Assembly: GCA_029641185.1 (NCBI GenBank)
Contig: JAPWGK010000028.1
Span: 186,001 to 250,000 of the forward strand
Direction: 5' to 3'
Length of the DNA stretch: 64,000 nt
DNA from: Pseudofabraea citricarpa
Lineage: Eukaryota > Ascomycota > Leotiomycetes > Helotiales > Dermateaceae
This document shows positions 57,174 through 64,000 of this stretch, piece by piece (within the stretch, counting starts at the first letter, position 1; each line of letters starts with the position of its first letter). A program made the position numbers and the translations under genes. The notes below the pieces were generated by a model, which was not told where the DNA came from, did not search any database, and was given only the letters and a program-made list of their open reading frames with translations.

Positions 57174-59956
57174 ACAATCAAGCGCTTCTGCCATCTTTGT
57201 CTTTGAACCAGACTAGGCCAACTGGGTAGCATTATGCTAAAATGCTAAATGAATAGACTTGAGGTAGAAAAGGTACTAACGATAACCTTATTCGTAGACT
57301 TGAAGATAACATGATAAGCTACCATTAACCTGAAATCTAAGTTCGCTTTAGCTATCCAACTAGTTTGGGTAGATCGGTAACTATCTTTACAATCTGTATA
57401 TCGGCTTATTTTACAATGTTATTCATCGATAGGAGTCAAGACTTAACAAATAGCTAAGATAAAAAAAAAGTTCGTTGTAGATACCAGGTCGATAATCTTC
57501 CTGGGAGATTTTCCCCCAAGGCTTATTATCGCGAAAACTTAACTTCAATTAAATCAATATAGCTTGTTATAGTTCTCTTTCATCAGCTACCTAAGTATAT
57601 ATCTAGAGATAACCAAGCTTTGCAAGATTGTAAGCTCACTAGACGGATTACGCCGTTGATATATGGTAAGTTTATATCGCTGTTATACTTTGCAAGAATG
57701 ATAATCGAAGCGATTAAACTTAATCAGTAGGTGGCAAAGTTACTACTACTCAGAAAGTAATTTCAAAATGCCCAGGAGTGTATATGGAGTTGGACGAAAC
57801 GGAGAAAATATACCTCCAACTTTTAAAGTTGCAGATACGAATTGTGGAGATGAACCTAGAAACCCTTTTGGAAAACATATCCGTCCGGCTCAAATGAAAC
57901 GTACATACTTATCCCAATGCCGTATTTTGAAAGTCACACGACAGTAAGCGGGTAGCTACCCAGGTACCTCAGGTAATAAGCTTAATTTCTAAACTTCGGT
58001 GCTAAAGTCTTACTATGATAACGCCACGGGTAGTCGACAAGCGATCGGCGACAAAGTATCACCGAGTAAGTGGCACTTGGCGATAAGGGAAAAGTATCGA
58101 GGGACCAAAAAAGGGCGATGCTCGCGTGACAAAAACTTGTTGTGTCACACGATTCGAATAAGTAATCAAGAGGCAAAATCCTCGATTGGAAAACCATGAG
58201 AGTAATCACGATAGCTGTTGGTGTAGAAATAAGAATTTGAAAATATTTAGACTGCCGACCAGCCTTGCCTAAAACTACCAAGTATAAGACGATGGAATGA
58301 ACTTCATGCTCATTCTACATTATTATGATCGATAGGTAAGCACCGTGTTGACATCTTTCGATGTTCATACTGCTTTAACATTTGGTCACACATTTTAGTT
58401 GAGCCAATCAGTTTGCATACATCAACCTTATCAGGTGGTTTTATACCAAATCCACCCCAAAATGGGGCCATATTGTTTGAAGAGATAGAGTTATTGTAGC
58501 TATCAATTGTGGATTCCAAAGTAACTTCGGTATCGTTACGAAGGCGACCATGAATCCGCCAAACCATGACCGTGCAATATCATTTTAATTCTTTTACTCA
58601 ATGCTGCAATGACACCATGTAGATTGGAAAAAAAGAATTAGCTACTGTACATCGGGCCAAAGATCCCCTCATTGGCATGTGCTATGGTGATGTAATGTAT
58701 TCTACAAGTTGCGCATCAACCTGTTAGAAATAAATAGCCCCGCCAAGGTCAGGGTTAATGGTCACGATTAGAATAACAAACAGATAAAAGTTAGAGCAGA
58801 AAGTGCTTCAGAATTTCAAGAAGAATCAGATGTGTAAAGGCATGAGCAAAGTATTCAAGTAAAGTTCCAGACTGAGATGAATCTCACCGCTAGCCTCAAG
58901 TCTCTCGAGCATTTCACCTGCGAGAGACCAAATTTCGTGTACCTGTGTGGGCAGTCCACCAAACGCACAAGGTACAGTTTGCCTTTCACAAGATGAAAAT
59001 TCATCTCGTGTATTCTGGTCCGCAATCACCAGTACTTGGCCGGCATTGAGGTATGCCGATACATGAAGTTCTCATTATCCCTCCGAAAGTCAGTATATCC
59101 ATGGAAAAGATTGGTGTGAAAAGCTTCACACCTGTCATTGCGTAATCAAGAGGACGTAGGCAATCTCTCTACAAAGCTGTCTTTGTATTTGGAGACTTGA
59201 TCTCCAAGTATCCTTTGTCGGCAACATTCATCTCAAATATCAAACAACTATATGAATCCTTACACCATCTACCTTCTTCAACAACCATTAAACATTTAGC
59301 ATATATGTATTAAATGTTCGTTTTATGTTACATTGTCAAATTTGATTGTCTGGTCAACGCGAGATTATATTTAGTTCTGCTCGATCAGGTACATTTATAA
59401 TAAGCGAGCTTGAATATTTAACTTTCCTTCGTGCTCTGTTTTTCTTATGTTATTTTATACAAGTACATGTACATGTTATTATACCTAATCACCAAGAGAT
59501 TAGTTAAATCTAATGTGCTTTTATTTCTACTAAATTATTTAATGTTGAACGGGAATCCGACTCCTGAAAGGTCACCTGGTTTGGTTTGTCATGTTTGATG
59601 GTTTCTCGAGTTATATAGTCTCGCAACCTCCGTAGCTAGCTGTGCAGTTCACTCAATCAACCCGCTTCTCTCTTCAATGATATTGACACCGAGCCTAAGA
59701 GAGCGGAGGATTCTATCTGTTTACTCTCCTGTCGACATCACACTAACGGCCATATAGCCTGGAAGTCGTTAAAATTCCTTGAATAAAACCTGCCTTAATT
59801 AAGTTTCGTATGATTCCTACAAGTCAAATCGTACGTGGAGTTACAAGGCCAAAAATTGCTTAAAAAGCCTTTGATACCCGAAAATCTTTTATTATCTTGC
59901 AAATATTGTAACGTCCCTGATGTAAGATACCTAATACCTCTATAATAGTACTACAA

Positions 59957-60057
59957 ACCTCCACTCCCAACGTGGTGCTCACTTGCACATTACTAGTGTC
60001 TGAGATACCTTACACCTCCACTCCTAGCGTTATGCTCACTTGTATATTGCCATCGTC
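59957..60057. repeat. Degenerate tandem duplication, two 44-bp copies
   Basis: Copies at 59957-60000 and 60014-60057 both start ACCTCCACTCC and contain TGCTCACTTG. They differ at about a dozen positions, several of them C-to-T. Confidence 0.7.
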
Positions 60058-60470
60058 GTAAGCTAGCCTGGAAACAGGAAAGCGGAAATAGGTGGAAAGG
60101 GCAACAAAAAAACAATTTTAAGACCCTTATGGAAATTTAGGGCCTGAAGAAAAGCAGGACTTGATTGGGGAGTCGGATTGCAAGGTGTGCTATTGCGGAT
60201 GTATTTCTGGTGTAACAGTGCGTAGAACGTATCTTGGTTCGCTCTCTGAACGCGATTTCCAACAATGCGACGACGCCTTTCCCATCTCAACGCAGGTAGT
60301 ACAGGATCTATTGCAGAGGCTGCCCCTTTGTTGCTGTCGTCTCTTACATCATTCGCACAGAGTGAGAAAGGATTAACAGGAGCATGGTTCAGCAGGCGGA
60401 GAGGTAAGAATTCGACCGGTCCGAAGATATAGCAACTTGGCCTGCAAAAGCTACTCTTTATAGCTAGACT

Positions 60471-61612
60471 TTAACCCCACACTGGTAGGTCAATGTCAAC
60501 GACAATGGGCTTGTTATACCTTTTCCCACCTTGCCCGTGAGGCCAGCTAGACGCCATGATGGCAGCATTGATGATGCAAGTCTCCCGGCGGCCCTCTCCA
60601 TTTGACAATGTACTAGTATCATGTCGAGGGAGACTTTTAGAAGCGACTGATAGTTTCGAGGGAGGGATTGGCGGAACAGACCCAGTGCAGGGCAGATTAT
60701 TCTCTGGGTCAACTTTACCCTTGAGGCTCGAGCTTGAACTTGAGCTTCTAGCAGAACCCGAGCCTCGGAGAATGTCGTCACTCACAGATCCATCATTCTG
60801 GAGACGCTGACCACGCCGTCTGGTCAGATCGATCAATGACAGCCTATTATTATCCTGTGCGGGGTCTGTCCAAGGTATGGTCCTTCTTTCCATGGGAGCA
60901 TCAGTTGCCGAGCTTAGATTCCACTCCACCACTTCAGCACCTCTGCCTTCATGAACATGGCCACACACCGCAAGTCTTGGACGTACTTTCCAGAGAGCAT
61001 TCCTCAACACCTCGCATCCAGCCGCTACCTTTTCCCTCGACTCATCACAATGTGCATACGGAGGAGTGTGGGTGAGAACAATGTCTGCATCCAAAGGTAT
61101 CTCATCCCATATTCTCTGTGCCTCGTCCGGTGTGTAGCTAAACCCCCATCTCCCCTTTGCAGGAGAGAATGGTGAACCGAAAATCTTAAACCTTGTTCGT
61201 GGCCCATCCACAGCATTCAGTTGGATGACTCTGGACTCATGTTGAAGCCAGACGATGGACGACTCTTGGAGCAACGCGCGACACTTGGCAGAGTCTTGAG
61301 GGTCTTGATTGTGGAAATAGTGGCCGTTTTGTGCGTAGAATTGAGTATCGAGAGTGATGTCATGATTCCCTAGAGAATGTCAGTAGTCGTTTTCGAGGAA
61401 TGCGAAAGGCTATTACCAGCGATGATAATCTTGACGTCGAAGTCGGCCTTCTCAATCCATTCAACTGCCTTCTTCAGCTCTTTGTAGCTCCCCTGGTTTG
61501 TCAAGTCGCCTGCGTGAATCAGCACATCGCCTCGGGGCAGCTTGAAGGCACCGTTGGGGGTCGCATTGTGGGTGTCGGAGAGGAGCACGAATCGGGTTCT
61601 GCGTTCAGCCAT
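60471..61612 (-). CDS. Calcineurin-like metallophosphoesterase
   Basis: Exons complement 61417-61612 and 60471-61369 (intron 47 nt) give 364 aa. All metal-binding motifs are present in order: LLSDTHN (D13, H15), GDVLIHAGDLTNQG (D36), AGNHD (66-69, split by the intron at G66), HTPPYAH and CGHVHEGRG. The family cleaves phosphomono- or phosphodiesters with two metal ions; related fungal proteins of 300-350 aa are annotated as metallophosphatase domain proteins of unknown substrate. The core ends near residue 260 and is followed by a Ser-rich linker (SARSSSSSSS) and a short conserved-looking end (NKPIVVDIDLPVWG). No signal peptide. The start ATG 61612 places DTHN at the usual distance from the N-terminus. 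Confidence 0.88.
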
Positions 61613-62544
61613 AGCCTCATGATGTTGCTGCCGGAAAGGTTAAGGACGACCTAGCCAGCTGGCTGAGGTGTATCGTGAGTTGCCCTGAGGTCTCTCCCTG
61701 ACTGACATGTGCTATATCATCATCACTCATCAGCGTCGGCGAGTCGGCAGTAATGCTGTGCTGCTAGAACTACAGCAACCAGGTGCACGCCTGGACGCCT
61801 CTGCAAACGACGAAGCCGCACCAGGCGAGATGATGGCTCATGCTATGAGTAGACCCGACGATATTGTGGATGTGCACGGTAGAAGTGTGTCCTTTTATCT
61901 CGCTGTTGCGGCTGTAGATATCTCATTGGGTGGCTCGATGATATTCTCGGCTCCATCGACCCCATTTTCGTCTAAAGTCCCGGCCCCGACTGGGCAAGCA
62001 GCTCCCCTGAGTCCAGCTCCAGCGTGTGAATGGCAATAATAATAATACACAACCACAACCACAACACATCGCCCTCGCCCTCGCCCTCGCCCATAGTCTC
62101 ACCAAGTCTGCTCTCCCACATTCATCCCCTCGCTCTCTCCCACGCCCGCACCGCTGTTCCGCACACGAGACTCTGCTTCCTCTGCAGCGGTCGTCCGCTC
62201 GTTCAATTGGCTAGGTATCTCTGTCTCGTCGACACTACTACTGCACGTCCACTGCACTGCACTTTCTTTCTTCATTTGCGCCAACCACTACAATCGACCC
62301 CCTCCTCGGCCGGTGGCTCAAGCCTCACTCCACCCTTATTCCTATTCTCCGTCGTGCATCTGCTTTGACGCGCGACACTTCTTGTTGTCTGATCCTCCAG
62401 TTGCAGGTACATCACCCTCTTCAACAACACCTCCGCCTCGTCTCCTAATCGACCGCAACCCCGAATTTACACCCGCATGTTGCACGCAAGATCCAACAGC
62501 CTCCTTGCCTGTTTGCTGTAGTCTCGAGGTCCCACTAAGGCGAG
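61613..62544. other. Intergenic between divergent genes
   Basis: About 0.9 kb upstream of both the phosphoesterase (-) and the TeaR-like gene (+). C-rich, with CGCCCT repeats near 62070-62090. Overlapping small frames are not supported. Confidence 0.5.
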
Positions 62545-64000
62545 ATGGCTGCGGTGTCAGCACTGCAAGCCAATATCACGCCCCCTAGCAGTTCGCACGG
62601 CAATCAGAGCCTCTGGAATTATTCTGTACCCACGCAAGTAGAGGTCAGTACTTCCCCAAGGCCTTCGCGGCAACCTGCACGATCTACATGCGGCGATCTT
62701 GGGCTAACGTTGATATATTGCAGACCCCGGCTCCCTCCACAAAGAATGAATCCTCCTATGCCAGTGCTCGAAACCCTCTGACGTCTCAAACAAACGGAAA
62801 TGCCCTTGCTCACCAAACATCCCGCCCCGATCTGTCACAAAGGCGGACCGATAATTCCTCGCACTCTTCAAAGTCCATCTACCCTTCCGAACCGGCCTAC
62901 TTGGCTCCGGCGCGTATAAATGCTCTTAGTAGGAAAGACAGCAGCATTAGCGATTCGGGAAGCACGCCAGACAGCCTGTTGGATTTGTACGGACCTAAAG
63001 GCACCATGAACAACAGCCTGGACTATGGAGATAGGGGTGTTAGCGGGGAGCTGTATGACGACGAAGATGACCCAGAACACTCCAGATGGATTCACAGAGA
63101 CAAACTGGCACGGATTGAGAGCCAAGAGCTTCAAGCAGCAGGAATAATATTACCAAGGGCCCGAGCCACGAGCAAATCGAGCCGGCGGGAACGAGAACGA
63201 AGTCGAGATCAGCAGAGTAATGGATTCAGCAAGAGCGAGCAATCAGGGCAGAAGCGCCAGAGAATGGGATCTTTACCTGCTGAACAGGAAGAGGAGGAAG
63301 ATAATGGTGGGAGCGCGGGATGGGATCTGCGAACTCCAGAAGAAGCCGCGCAGGACCAAGGAGAATTCTACCAGGATATGAGTGGGGGTATCAAAGGCGT
63401 TTCGAGGATACCGATCGCGAAGACCAGCCCTCTTCCCATACCCGTCGACTTTCTTGAACGGGATACACCTGTGGTCAGAAAACAAGGCGGAGGTTACACA
63501 GGCGAAGATGATGCTATAGCATATCCGAAATCGAGGGGTCGTAGTAATAGTGTTCACGAGGAAGCACAAGTAACACCGACACCTGGAAAGAAGGCCTTAG
63601 CAGAGAATTCACCTACCAAGAAAGTACGGAAACCTTCAGCGACTGGTCCAAGGGTAACATCCGGATCACAGAGACCGAAAACAAGATCTGGATCTGTGCG
63701 AGAACCAAATGGTAGACCAACAACACGATCTGGCGAACTCAACAACACGAGAAAACCAGAAGGGGATCCACCATGGTTGGCAAACATGTACAAGCCGGAT
63801 CCAAGATTACCCCCAGATCAGCAACTCCTGCCAACAGTCGCCAAGCGATTACAACAGGAACAATGGGAGAAGGAAGGAAAGTTTGGCAATGTTTATGATA
63901 AGGAATTCCGGCCACTGAACGACGAGGGGTTCCCCGAGCAACAACCAGAAATCATTCCGCAAACAGTCGAGGCGCCTGAATTAAAACCAGAAGATAACTC
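62545..64000 (+). CDS. TeaR-like cell-end/polarity protein, 5' part (runs off window)
   Basis: Exon 1 62545-62643, intron 62644-62723 (GTCAGT, branch GCTAAC, TTGCAG), exon 2 from 62724 to beyond 64000. About 458 residues are visible. The sequence is mostly disordered and Ser/Arg/Pro-rich, with two conserved-looking islands: DDPEHSRWIHRDKLARIE (about residue 145) and PPWLANMYKPDPRLPPDQQL followed by AKRLQQEQWEKEGK (about 405-440). Both islands resemble the TeaA receptor TeaR of Aspergillus, a prenylated cortical protein that marks polarity sites for microtubule-delivered TeaA. A C-terminal CaaX box would support this but lies outside the window. The name is from memory of these motifs, so moderate confidence; the coding call itself is strong. 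Confidence 0.6.

Larger units (their letters stand above)
57089..60470. other. AT-rich gene-poor interval
   Basis: About 3.4 kb. Small minus-strand frames at 57982-58281, 58310-58567 and 58826-59029, and a 59-codon plus-strand frame near 57768, have no recognisable domain; they may be relics. A degenerate tandem repeat lies at 59957-60057. No transposon protein detected. Confidence 0.5.

Noticed and set aside
57982..59029. Three minus-strand frames as possible transposon or gene relics
   Set aside because: No recognisable domain and no alignment to the neighbouring secreted family; too weak to call.

Overview
This window comes from the nuclear genome of a filamentous ascomycete (Pezizomycotina). 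Genes carry short introns of about 47-120 nt with GTANGT/CTAAC/YAG signals. They match fungal or eukaryotic families such as CCR4, PRI2, AcrB, AIM9-like kinase and a GHRHDWE-type NLP. There are no prokaryotic features. The overall look fits a Leotiomycete, but that placement is inference. All exon coordinates were worked out by eye from splice signals and reading-frame continuity.

Layout. 1-902: 3' part of a secreted cysteine-rich protein gene cut by the window edge. 903-4355: gene-empty. 4356-5117: an NLP (necrosis-inducing-like) gene. 6517-12907: housekeeping block with CCR4 (-), then a LYRM5/ETFRF1-like LYR protein (-) head-to-head with a 4HBT thioesterase (+), then a 193-bp MITE-like element. 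12908-15656: a TPR/DUF4470-like gene with two apparent lesions. 16958-28000: AcrB (-), a small unknown (-), an AIM9-like kinase (+) and the primase large subunit PRI2 (-). 28000-34895: 6.9 kb with no recognisable gene. 34896-36830: a J-domain protein.

39012-50737 is an accessory metabolic block: arylamine N-acetyltransferase (-), P-loop sulfotransferase-like protein (+), LAT-type amino-acid permease (+), haem-oxygenase-like diiron oxidase (HDO, -), IPNS-like 2-oxoglutarate/Fe(II) dioxygenase (+, divergent from the HDO), and a divergent tyrosyl-tRNA synthetase. The last splices in frame, by a consensus intron, onto a GNAT acyltransferase. Transporter, two non-haem iron oxygenases and a synthetase-transferase fusion look like a small undescribed amino-acid-derived pathway. 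The grouping is inference from gene content.

50990-57088 holds two tandem genes (-) for 751- and 715-aa secreted cysteine-rich proteins. They share all three intron positions. The partial gene at 1-902 belongs to the same family and has one intron at the identical codon. Their flanks are AT-rich and gene-poor. 60471-61612: calcineurin-like phosphoesterase (-). 62545-64000: 5' part of a TeaR-like polarity protein (+), running off the window.
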